Assembly (NCBI GenBank): GCA_032251435.1 | Contig: JAVVEH010000010.1 | Location: forward strand, 34,918-98,917 | Reading direction: 5' to 3' | DNA length: 64,000 nucleotides | DNA from: JAVVEH01 sp032251435 | GTDB taxonomy: Bacteria; Verrucomicrobiota; Lentisphaeria; Oligosphaerales; MVZH01 | Part shown: positions 44,613 through 52,621 of the stretch, one piece after another | Layout of the letters: the number at the start of each line of letters is the position of its first letter | Numbering within the stretch: position 1 is the stretch's first letter | Notes under the pieces: model-generated | The model's input: the letters and a program-made list of their open reading frames with translations, nothing else | The model's database searches: none | Told to the model about the DNA's origin: nothing | Made by a program: the position numbers and the translations under genes

Positions 44613-45725
44613 TTAGGAATCCGTCCGCATCTGGCGTAGAGATTTGCCATAGTGTTTTTTCAGCGTCCGGGTGAGGTGGTTGTTGTTGCTGAATCCGCAC
44701 ATGGCGGCGATTTCATAGCCTTTGTAGTTGGTAAAGTCGGCATTTTCCAGCAACTCCACGGCTTTGTCCAGCCGTATTTTCTCCAGATAGTCGTGCATGG
44801 AATGGCCCAGGTGACGGTGAAAGCCGGCTTCCAGGTTGCGTCGGGAGAGGCGCGCCTTGGTGGCGACAGCGTTCAAGTCCAGGTTGGCATTCTCGAAGTT
44901 TTCCATGAGCAGGCGCAACGCCCGGGCGGTCGGCAGATGGGGGACGGCCAGGATGTCGGTCGACTGGCGGGTGATGACGTTGCCCGGCGCCACCAGAATG
45001 GGCTCTGGCGGCGCTGGTTCGCCGTCGATGAGTCGGTCGAGCAAGCGGGCCGCATCGTAGCCGATCTGCCAGCCATTGGAGTCGATGCTGGACAGCGGAA
45101 TCCGCGCCAGCTCGCAGAAGTCCGGATTGTTGTCGACGCCCAGCACGGCCACTTCCTCCGGAATCCGCAGGTCGGCCTCTTCGCACAAGTCGAGAATCGT
45201 CAGGGCGTCCAGATCGTTGTTAGCCAGCACGGCCAGCGGCTTGGGGGCTTCGCACAGTTGCTTTGACACCTTCGGCATGGCGGCTCCGAGCCCCGTGCAG
45301 GAGCAGCCCTGAGCCTCGACTGTGTCCTTGAAGCTCTTATACCGCAGAAAATTCCATGGGAATTCGCCGATGCGGGGGAAAACCTTATAGAATCCAAAGT
45401 GCTGGAATCCCTTTGCCAGGAAATACTCCGCGGCCATTTTTCCGATCGCTTCGCTGTCCTGCCACACCTGGGGGGTTTGCAAGCGCTCTGACCGGAAGCC
45501 GATGTCCACTGTGGGTGTCCCCGAGCGCCGAATCAGCTCGACCATCTCGGGGTCATCGCTGTGATGGGAGATAATGCCGTGCCCATGCCACTCGTCCGGC
45601 AGTTGCCGATAGAAGTCGTAGCGCAGCTCCAGGTGCCAGCCGTGTTCCCGGGCGTAAGCGATAATCCCCTCGTAGGCGGGGTGGTTGTATTTTTTCAGCA
45701 GCAATAGCACGCGGCGTTTAGGCAT
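44613..45725 (-). CDS. XylR-like regulator: LacI-type sensor domain plus AraC HTH
   Basis: A 370-residue regulator. The N-terminus (RRVLLLLKKYNHPAYEGII) begins a periplasmic-binding-like sensor (VAVLGVDNNPDFCELARIPLSSID); the C-terminal AraC-type HTH is present (VATKARLSRRNLEAGFHRHL, GYEIAAMCGFSNNNHLTRTL). This layout is that of XylR-like sugar-responsive activators common in Lentisphaerota. The protein is closely similar to the regulator at 59322-60428. It is divergent from the HAD gene at 45958. The start at 45725 gives the same MPKRRV/MPMRRV N-terminus as its paralogue. Confidence 0.9.
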   Translation of the reverse strand: MPKRRVLLLLKKYNHPAYEGIIAYAREHGWHLELRYDFYRQLPDEWHGHGIISHHSDDPEMVELIRRSGTPTVDIGFRSERLQTPQVWQDSEAIGKMAAEYFLAKGFQHFGFYKVFPRIGEFPWNFLRYKSFKDTVEAQGCSCTGLGAAMPKVSKQLCEAPKPLAVLANNDLDALTILDLCEEADLRIPEEVAVLGVDNNPDFCELARIPLSSIDSNGWQIGYDAARLLDRLIDGEPAPPEPILVAPGNVITRQSTDILAVPHLPTARALRLLMENFENANLDLNAVATKARLSRRNLEAGFHRHLGHSMHDYLEKIRLDKAVELLENADFTNYKGYEIAAMCGFSNNNHLTRTLKKHYGKSLRQMRTDS

Positions 45726-45957
45726 GGTATGTCCGGCTCCTTGTTGGCGGCACAACGAAAATGTGTTCAGTATCCAAAATTTATCGTTGAAGGGTGCGAC
45801 ACAATATTCACTTCACCATCCGGATTTTGAATAAATAAAACCGATATTTGAAAAAAATCAATGTTCGCAATGTTTTTCTTCGGGCGTACATTACAGCATG
45901 TTGCAACGACAAGTCGGCGCGGATCTTGCTGTCCGCGCAGGAGAAAGGTTCATACCG

Positions 45958-46842
45958 ATGGACTATGCGAAACAATTGCGGGACTTTCCCCGGAAACACG
46001 ATTTCATCCTTTGCTTTGACAGCGACGGGTGCGTGTTCGACACGATGGAGCTGAAGCACAAGGAGTGTTTCTGCCCCGCGTTCATCAAGCACATGCGGTT
46101 GCAGGCGGCCAGCAAATACGCCCGGGAGATCTGGGATTTTGTGAATCTCTACGGCAAGACCCGGGGGTGCAACCGGTTCTGGGCCGTCAAACACGCCCTC
46201 GACTGGGCCCGGAAGCGGTCGGAAATCGCGGCTCGCGGCGTGGAGTTTCCCGATCTGTCCTCCCTGGAGTCGTGGCTCGCCGGCGAGACCAAGTTGGGCG
46301 GCCCCGCTCTGGAAACGCGCATCCGCGAAACGGGCGACCGCTCTCTCCAGGTGTTTCTCGACTGGAGCAACGAGGTGAACGCGCGGATCGCCGACATGGT
46401 GTACGGCATCGCCCCGTTCCCGCGGGTGAAGGATGTGCTGATCCGGGCGGCGGACAAGGCGGATCTGATGGTGGTCTCGCAGACCCCTCTGGAAGCGCTT
46501 GAACGCGAATGGGCGGAGCACGGCATGGACGGGGATATCGGCTTGATCGCCGGCCAGGAGCACGGCACCAAAAGCGAGCATATCGCGCTGGCCACCGCAG
46601 ACAAAGGCTATGCTCCCGCCCATGTGCTGATGGTCGGCGACGCCCCCGGCGATCTGGCCGCCGCCCAGGCCAACTATGCCCTGTTTTTCCCGATCTTGCC
46701 CGGTCGTGAGGAGGCTTCCTGGCGGGAGTTTGCCGCCACCGGCCTGGACCGCTTTTTCGCCGGGACGTTCGCTGGCGGCTATCAGGAAAAGTTGATTCAG
46801 GCGTTCGACGCGGCTCTGCCCGAAACCCCCGACTGGGACTGA
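45958..46842 (+). CDS. HAD family hydrolase
   Basis: A 294-residue protein. The HAD motif I is CFDSDGCVFDTM with Asp21 and Asp23; motif II is the VVSQTP region; motif IV is LMVGDAPGDLAAAQAN near residue 225. A helical cap lies between. It probably removes phosphate from a sugar or other metabolite. AAAGG lies 8 bases before the ATG. It is divergent from the XylR-like regulator, so that regulator may control it. Substrate unknown. Confidence 0.75.
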   Translation: MDYAKQLRDFPRKHDFILCFDSDGCVFDTMELKHKECFCPAFIKHMRLQAASKYAREIWDFVNLYGKTRGCNRFWAVKHALDWARKRSEIAARGVEFPDLSSLESWLAGETKLGGPALETRIRETGDRSLQVFLDWSNEVNARIADMVYGIAPFPRVKDVLIRAADKADLMVVSQTPLEALEREWAEHGMDGDIGLIAGQEHGTKSEHIALATADKGYAPAHVLMVGDAPGDLAAAQANYALFFPILPGREEASWREFAATGLDRFFAGTFAGGYQEKLIQAFDAALPETPDWD

Positions 46843-46959
46843 GGTCGGAAGTCGGAAGAACGAAGACCGGATGGAGCCGCCGGGCCTCCGGCGTGGAGGG
46901 CGGCAAGGGCGCGGCGGGCAAAAAAATCTTGGAAAGAACCTTGCCGCAAGGAGATGATA

Positions 46960-47549
46960 GCCACAAAAAGGCACAAAAAATAAAGGAAATGATTTCTTCT
47001 ATAATAAAGCTAATAAAAAAATGTGTTTAGGTGTTGTGTTATATCGTTTGCCGGGTTAATTTACGGTGATTGGCCGCAAACCCCCAACCGATAACCAGAA
47101 AAAACAAACCGATGCAAATGTCCATTAATGAGCTGTGCGACACCGTCCGTGAGACATCATTCGCCATACACCGATATCATCGGCACGGGCATCTGGAGAA
47201 GATTTATGAGAATGCGCTTGCGCATCGCTTAACCAGACAAGGACTGAGTGTTCAGCAACAGCACCCAATCAAGGTGTACGATGAGGACGGAACGGTTTTG
47301 GGAGACTACTACGCCGACCTTCTGATAGAAGGCAGGTTGATCGTGGAACTGAAGGCTGTACGCGAGATTTCCAAGGAACATGTCGCCCAAATCATTGGCT
47401 ACCTAGTTTCATCCAGGATGGAGGATGGCCTCTTGATAAACTTCGGGGCACCAAGACTGGAGATCAAGAAATACGTGCAAGATCAGTCGCAGCCCGACAC
47501 ACCCAGCGAGTAACCAATGTTTTCGTGCCTTTTCGTGCCTTTTTGTGGC
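46960..47549. mobile_element. Inverted-repeat-bounded unit carrying a GxxExxY gene
   Basis: GCCACAAAAAGGCACAAAAA (46960-46979) and TTTTCGTGCCTTTTTGTGGC (47530-47549) are inverted repeats matching at 19 of 20 positions. The unit is 590 bases long and contains only the GxxExxY gene. No target-site duplication was seen at the ends, and there is no transposase, so mobility is inferred from the layout. Confidence 0.45.
47112..47513 (+). CDS. GxxExxY protein (PDDEXK_3 family)
   Basis: A 133-residue protein. The family-naming motif is GHLEKIYENAL (G-x-x-E-x-x-Y). A nuclease-like motif follows: GDYYADLLIEGRLIVELKAV, with Asp and E-L-K as in PD-(D/E)XK folds. The family is very common in PVC bacteria and Bacteroidota and its role is unknown. 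The whole gene lies between inverted repeats (46960-46979 and 47530-47549). ATG at 47112 or 47118 are both possible. Confidence 0.8.
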   Translation: MQMSINELCDTVRETSFAIHRYHRHGHLEKIYENALAHRLTRQGLSVQQQHPIKVYDEDGTVLGDYYADLLIEGRLIVELKAVREISKEHVAQIIGYLVSSRMEDGLLINFGAPRLEIKKYVQDQSQPDTPSE

Positions 47550-47663
47550 CATTACTGAATTTTCAACATTCCTGAAAACAGCCATATTTTTGCGGATAAA
47601 ACCGAAAGCCCCGTTACAGCTCCCATGGGATGTCTGTGGCAAAAAAAGAAGAGTGAGGTTCAC

Positions 47664-49409
47664 ATGCCTAGCGAAACAGTACAGAAAATTTTAAATTCGG
47701 CTTCCATTGAGGACAAGGTGGGGCAGCTTTTATGCTTCGGGTTTTCGGGCGCCTATGCGCATCGCGACATCCTCGACGCCATCCGGAAGTACCGGGTGGC
47801 GGGCTTCCGGACGACACCTTCCGCCCGCAAATTCGAGCGTTATTTCGGCAGCGACCACCCCGGCGCGGCCCGGGTGATCCGGGATCCGGAACCGAATGAG
47901 CGCGTCTACGGCAGCGGCGTCGGTGGGGCGCCGCGGGTTTCGCCCGAGCGCTATGCGGCCACCCTCAACCGGCTGCGGCAGTGCGCCATGGAGGAAGGTT
48001 CGGGCATCCCGCTCTATTTTGCCACCGATGTCGAGGGCAATGTCAGCATCGACTTCAGAGGGCCGGGCATCGAAGGCTTTCCCCATCCAATGGGACTGGC
48101 CGCCTCCGGCGATCCCGGGCTCAGCTACCGTGTGGCCAAGGCCATCGGTCAGCAGTTGCGCGCCGGCGGCTTCAACTGGATTCATTCCCCGGTGCTGGAT
48201 GTGAACACCGAACCGGCCAACCCGGAAATCAGCACCCGCAGCTATTCCGCCCATCCGGAAACGGTCGCCCGCTATGCGCTGGAAAGTCTGCGGGGCTTCG
48301 ACGAGGCGGGTGTCATCGCCACCGGCAAGCACTTCCCCGGCCGCGGCAGCTCGGTGGCGGATGTCCATTTCGGCGTGGCGGTCATCGATGACGACAAACA
48401 ACGCATGCGCGATGTCCACCTGGCCCCCTACAAGCGGTTGATCGAGGCGGGATTGCCGGCGATCATGCTGGCCCACTCGATCTATCCGGCCATCGACCCC
48501 GACCAGGAAATCGCCACCATGTCCCGGGCAATCATCATGGATGTGCTGCGCGGGGAGCTGGGCTACGATGGCGTGGTCATGACCGACTCCTTCACCATGG
48601 GCGGACTGGTGGCCAAGTACGATGTCGACGAAGCCGCCGTCCTGTGCATCCAGAACGGGGTCGATCTGATTCTTTTGAAAGATGAAAACGCCCTGCGCGG
48701 CGAAGTCTACACCGCCCTTCTCGATGCCGTCCGCACCGGACGGATCAGCGAGGACCGGCTGGAGAACGCCGTCGGGCATGTGCTGGCCGCGAAGGAGCGC
48801 TGCGGTCTGCTCGACGGCAGCGGCGGAATCGTTCCGGTCGAGACCACCCGTAAGATTCTCGCCGATATCAGTCTGCGGGACACCGCGCGGGAGGCGGCGG
48901 AGAAGTCGCTGGTTGTCCTGCGCGACGAGGAGGGTCTGCTTCCCCTGAAACCGGGCACCCGGGTGTTCGTGGTCGAAGAGGCCTTCAATGTCATTGCCCG
49001 TCTTAACGACGAATGCAGTCATGTGGGGTCACTGTATGAGGCGCTGGCCGACCGTGGTGTCGATGCCTGCATGGTCGATTTCGAGGCCAACGGCAACTTT
49101 GAGAAGATCTGGCCGGTGATCCGGCAGCGGGCGGCGGAAGCGGACATCATTATTCACACCGGCCATTTCAACCGGGGCGGCAACCATGAAAAGCGGGCCG
49201 AATACCACAAACGCATTGCTGAGCTGGACACCCCATCGATTTTTGTGACTAACTGCCCGTACGATCTGGTGGTGCCGGAAGCCGCGAAGAGCGTCCTGGT
49301 CACCTTTTCGCTGTTCGACCGGTCCTTCGAGGCGGCCGCGGCGGCGATCTGCGGAGAAGCCAAACCCTCCGGCAAGCTGGACTTCGACCCGCAAGTCAGC
49401 TACAACTAG
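47664..49409 (+). CDS. Glycoside hydrolase family 3 protein (beta-N-acetylglucosaminidase-like)
   Basis: A 581-residue enzyme. The GH3 N-terminal barrel includes GKHFPGRGSSVADVHFGV (the NagZ-type KHFPG motif and its catalytic-dyad His region) near residue 221 and GVVMTDSFTMGGL with the nucleophile Asp near 307. A C-terminal domain (VVLRDEEGLLPLKPGTRVF) follows. No signal peptide is visible. It likely cleaves beta-linked N-acetylglucosamine from glycans or peptidoglycan. GAGGT precedes the ATG. Confidence 0.85.
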   Translation: MPSETVQKILNSASIEDKVGQLLCFGFSGAYAHRDILDAIRKYRVAGFRTTPSARKFERYFGSDHPGAARVIRDPEPNERVYGSGVGGAPRVSPERYAATLNRLRQCAMEEGSGIPLYFATDVEGNVSIDFRGPGIEGFPHPMGLAASGDPGLSYRVAKAIGQQLRAGGFNWIHSPVLDVNTEPANPEISTRSYSAHPETVARYALESLRGFDEAGVIATGKHFPGRGSSVADVHFGVAVIDDDKQRMRDVHLAPYKRLIEAGLPAIMLAHSIYPAIDPDQEIATMSRAIIMDVLRGELGYDGVVMTDSFTMGGLVAKYDVDEAAVLCIQNGVDLILLKDENALRGEVYTALLDAVRTGRISEDRLENAVGHVLAAKERCGLLDGSGGIVPVETTRKILADISLRDTAREAAEKSLVVLRDEEGLLPLKPGTRVFVVEEAFNVIARLNDECSHVGSLYEALADRGVDACMVDFEANGNFEKIWPVIRQRAAEADIIIHTGHFNRGGNHEKRAEYHKRIAELDTPSIFVTNCPYDLVVPEAAKSVLVTFSLFDRSFEAAAAAICGEAKPSGKLDFDPQVSYN

Positions 49410-49510
49410 GCCGTCTTCATAAATCAAAAACTGAACAAATGCGTCAAGTTTTCTAAAATGAAGACGGCCGTTGCTGGCTTCTGGTTGTTGGTTGCTGGTC
49501 AGAGTGAATC

Positions 49511-49669
49511 GCCCTGCAAAGCAGGGCTCTCCAAAAGAGCCCCCACCGGGGGCGATGTGAAAAACCAGAAACCAGCAGCCAGACCGTCCCGCAAGGCGGG
49601 ACAGAGGCTGTCCCGCAGGGCAGCAGCGAAGCGGCAAACCAGAAACGCGACCGTTCCGCACAGCGGAAC
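49511..49669. repeat. Cluster of five or six short perfect hairpins
   Basis: Within the 590-base gap after the GH3 gene: GCCCTGCAAAGCAGGGC (49511-49527), GGCTCTCCAAAAGAGCC (49525-49541), GCCCCCACCGGGGGC (49539-49553), GTCCCGCAAGGCGGGAC (49586-49602), GCTGTCCCGCAGGGCAGC (49606-49623, imperfect) and GTTCCGCACAGCGGAAC (49653-49669). They are embedded between TGGTTGCTGGT and AACCAGAAACCAG units. No coding function is apparent. Confidence 0.75.
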
Positions 49670-49842
49670 AGAGCCCGATCCAGCAGCGCGGGAATCGGGA
49701 GCGACCAGCGGGAGCGGCAACCTCCGCCGCCAGAACGTACCGCCTCGCTCGTCGGTTTGAAGCGGAGCCTCGCTAGATTCGTCATTGACGCTTCGCTCCG
49801 GACCCAGTTGGTTCGGCTATTTCCTGCACAAGTAGTCTGCGC

Positions 49843-49883
49843 TGTCGCAAAACGTCTAAAAAATATCCGCATTCTGTAGGTTG
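49843..49883 (+). promoter_or_regulatory. Conserved upstream element, copy 1
   Basis: A 41-base block beginning TGTCGCAAAACGTCTAAAA and ending CCGCATTCTGTAGGTTG. It lies 157 bases before the PEP-CTERM gene at 50000. A copy with 35 of 41 identical bases lies 169 bases before the GH16 gene. Possibly a promoter or regulator-binding region shared by surface-protein genes. Confidence 0.5.
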
Positions 49884-49999
49884 CTGGTTGTCAAGATGAT
49901 CCTGTATTTTAACAAAGTTATTTTATCCGCAGTTGCAAAGGACGGATTTGTCCGCTGCAAAGATTGTTTGACTAGAATAGAACGAAAAGGAGACATTTC

Positions 50000-50746
50000 A
50001 TGTTTACTCAAAGCGAAAATCCACAAGGAATAGGAACTAACATGATCAAAACAACGATTAGCAAATTTGCCGCCACCATGTTGATTCTGGCGTTGATGTT
50101 TCTGGGCGGCATATCTTCTTTTGGCGCGCCTGTTTATTTTGACTTTGGAGATTCGACTAATTCTGCTGTTGAGACTGGGTGGACAGGATTCGAAGTCGCC
50201 TATGGTGGTGAAGCGGTTCCCATATCAAAAACTTCCTCCGGTGTGACGGTAACTGTGACTTCGGCTAGCAATACCCCTCTTGGCCGGGATCGGTCAACAC
50301 CGTTTGTGCATACGACGGGTGGTTCTTTTTCATTGTTTGATGTTTATCGGGATTTTGTCATTCGTCCGACTGGTCTCACCATTTCAGGCTTGACAATCGG
50401 AACAGATTACACCGTCGAATTCATCATGTTTGACGATGATGAGACTACAGAAACCGTCACTCAGACGGTTACGGACACAACGGGGGGAGGAAGTAATGTT
50501 CTCGGGAACATTTCCTGGAATGCTTCGACACAGTTGTCAAGTGACAGCGATCAGCGGGTGGTGGGAAGCGGTTTGTTCGCGGATGGCTCCGGCAACATGA
50601 CATTCACAATTTCAGCTGTTGGCAACGGCGGAAATCCATTGATCAACGGTTTGGTTCTCTATGAAACTACTATCCCCGAACCGGCATCGATGATTCTGCT
50701 GGCTCTGGGTGGACTGGCGGTCTTCCGCCGCCGGGCCAACGCCTAA
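50000..50746 (+). CDS. PEP-CTERM sorting domain-containing protein
   Basis: A 248-residue exported protein. The leader is extended (signal core ATMLILALMFLGGISSFGA) and the C-terminus ends with the PEP-CTERM anchor IPEPASMILLALGGLAVFRRR. The middle is a predicted beta-rich domain (VYFDFGDSTNSAVETGWTGF, GLTIGTDYTVEFIMFDDDE) similar to PEP-CTERM surface proteins of unknown function. AAAAGGAGA is placed 8 bases before the ATG at 50000; the ATG at 50042 gives a more standard signal peptide. The next gene encodes another PEP-CTERM protein. Confidence 0.85.
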   Translation: MFTQSENPQGIGTNMIKTTISKFAATMLILALMFLGGISSFGAPVYFDFGDSTNSAVETGWTGFEVAYGGEAVPISKTSSGVTVTVTSASNTPLGRDRSTPFVHTTGGSFSLFDVYRDFVIRPTGLTISGLTIGTDYTVEFIMFDDDETTETVTQTVTDTTGGGSNVLGNISWNASTQLSSDSDQRVVGSGLFADGSGNMTFTISAVGNGGNPLINGLVLYETTIPEPASMILLALGGLAVFRRRANA

Positions 50747-50815
50747 GCGGAATCCCGAGCCCGATTAGTATAAGCAAAAAACACGCTGTCAACGATTTTA
50801 AGGGTATAGCAGTTT

Positions 50816-51739
50816 ATGATTCCTGCTCAAAACAAATGGGTCGCATGTCTGGGGATGGTGATTGCCACCAGCTTTTTGGCATTCACACCCACTGCGGAAG
50901 CCGCGCATATCAAGGCCTTTCTCCTTGGCGGCCAGTCGAACATGGACGGACGGGCCGCCACCAGCGGATTGCCCACATCACCGGTTAATCTTCAAAACCC
51001 CCAGACGGATGTCAAGTTCTATTTTCAAACTGACGGCAACGTTCAGGGGGCGAATGAGAACACCGTGATCGACTTACAGCCCGGGATGAGCGAAACAAGC
51101 GGTTTCGGCCCTGAAATCAGCTTCGGCCGGGATGTCGCGGATGCCTTCGCGACGGAAAACTTCGCTCTGATCAAGTACGGGAATGGGGGCACCAGCCTTG
51201 TCGATGAGTGGGATCCGAATACAGGTGGTGAATACAGCACGTTTATATCAACCGTCACTGCCGGTCTAACAGCTTTGGAAAACGGGGGCAGTAATACAAC
51301 GGAAATTGTCGGCATGCTGTGGACGCAGGGGGAACGGGACGCGGTGGAAGGACGGACAACGACTCAATACGAGACAGACCTGAATGAATTTATCGCTGCC
51401 ATCCGTGGCAACTACGGCGCGGGGCTGCCATTTTTTCTCAGTCGCCTGTCCAGTGGGCAAACGTCCCTTAACACAACTAGTTTGAATGCTATCCGCGCCG
51501 CCCAGGATCTTGTCGCCGCGGGCGACCCGAATGCCTACCTGATTGATACGGATGGGTTCTCTATCGCTGCGGATAACCTTCACTTCGATGCTGATGGGCA
51601 GCAGGCTCTGGGGTCTGCTTTTGCCACGTCCTATATTGACACTGTTGTCACTTCCGATGTCCCCGAACCGTCCACGGCGATCCTCGCAATTTTCGGCCTG
51701 ACAAGTTTCTGTCTGCGGCGCCGGCGTTTGGCGAAGTGA
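50816..51739 (+). CDS. SASA-family (sialate O-acetylesterase-like) esterase with PEP-CTERM anchor
   Basis: A 307-residue protein. After the signal peptide comes IKAFLLGGQSNMDGRAATSG with the catalytic Ser in GQSNM, a WTQGERDAVEGR block, and DNLHFDADGQQALGSAF with the catalytic His region, matching the SASA (CE6-like) SGNH hydrolase family. The C-terminus is DVPEPSTAILAIFGLTSFCLRRRR, a PEP-CTERM anchor. It probably deacetylates polysaccharides at the cell surface. The stop codon falls in a 15-base palindrome (51736-51750). Confidence 0.85.
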   Translation: MIPAQNKWVACLGMVIATSFLAFTPTAEAAHIKAFLLGGQSNMDGRAATSGLPTSPVNLQNPQTDVKFYFQTDGNVQGANENTVIDLQPGMSETSGFGPEISFGRDVADAFATENFALIKYGNGGTSLVDEWDPNTGGEYSTFISTVTAGLTALENGGSNTTEIVGMLWTQGERDAVEGRTTTQYETDLNEFIAAIRGNYGAGLPFFLSRLSSGQTSLNTTSLNAIRAAQDLVAAGDPNAYLIDTDGFSIAADNLHFDADGQQALGSAFATSYIDTVVTSDVPEPSTAILAIFGLTSFCLRRRRLAK

Positions 51740-51998
51740 TTTGAAATCACAGCCATCCCATGGGATGACTGCGCTAACCTTGTCTCGCACCTTGTCTCGC
51801 ACTTCGTCTGATTCGTGCTCAAACTCGACAACACTGGGACTAGGTGCGAGACAAAGTGCGAGACAAGGGAGCACTATGTTCGAGCATGAATCCTATAAAA
51901 GTCCTAACTGGGGGTCTCGAAAAAACCGAAACCTCAAGCACAAAAAAGTCGAAAATCGCCCGATTTTCACGAGTTATGGGATCACAGTGATTTGAAAT
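51735..51998. mobile_element. About 250-base element between 13-base direct repeats, with long inverted repeats inside
   Basis: AGTGATTTGAAAT occurs at 51735-51747 and 51986-51998. Inside, 25-base arms at 51778-51802 and 51844-51868 (each with two TTGTCTCGCAC-type units) pair at 24 of 25 positions around a 41-base loop. The insertion separates the esterase stop codon from its apparent terminator at 52034-52066. No gene is encoded. Confidence 0.5.
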
Positions 51999-52033
51999 AG
52001 ATAGCCACCGCCAAATCTGTGAATCGTTTCAAT

Positions 52034-52070
52034 AAGCCTCCCCGTGAATTGTCACCGGGAGGCTTTTGGT
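52034..52070 (+). terminator. Rho-independent-like terminator
   Basis: AAGCCTCCC (52034-52042) pairs with GGGAGGCTT (52057-52065), a 9-base stem with a 14-base loop, followed by TTGGTCTTTT. Probably the terminator of the upstream PEP-CTERM esterase gene. Confidence 0.65.
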
Positions 52071-52216
52071 CTTTTGGGGTGAATATGTTTCGGCGTTCTT
52101 CCGGGTATTTGTCGTTTTTAAGATGCTGCCAAGCATTTGCATCAATCGTCCCCATACACTATGATAGATCAACACTTTCCCAGTTGTAACGGATGGGATA
52201 CCAAAGCGCCTGTCTG

Positions 52217-52569
52217 GTGTGCGACCGCATAAGCGCTAACTTGATGCACGAATCGTGCTCAAGTTGGCTTGAATATTCAACACTGAGTCCACTCTAAAAA
52301 GTCCGGTTTTTTCAGCAACGGCAAACTTAATCCAGAACTTCATCCAGAACCTAATCCAATTTTGTGCTCAGACCGATTCAGGAATTTAGTTCTGGAGTAG
52401 GTTCTGGAGTAGGTTTTTCTTTTTTAGAGTGAACTCAACACTCAACATTCAACACCCAACATCCAGGTAAATGCGCGCAACCGTTTCAATGAAAAATACT
52501 TACATACTTGAATATTGGATATTCCGTGTTGGATATTGGACATTAAGTTAGCGCTTATGGTGTGCGACC
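52217..52569. mobile_element. MITE-like element: 15-base terminal inverted repeats and 10-base flanking direct repeats
   Basis: CATAAGCGCTAACTT (52228-52242) and AAGTTAGCGCTTATG (52545-52559) are perfect inverted repeats bounding 332 bases. GTGTGCGACC flanks both sides (52217-52226 and 52560-52569), like a target duplication; one extra G sits on the left. Nested inside is a second inverted pair, ACTCTAAAAAG (52291-52301) and CTTTTTTAGAGT (52419-52430), plus CAACACTCAACATTCAACAC tandem units. No gene. It lies 53 bases before the start of the regulator gene at 52622. Confidence 0.6.
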
Positions 52570-52621
52570 CCCGACCGGCCGACCCGCATTCACCGTTTTT
52601 GATAATGGAATAACTGTTTGA

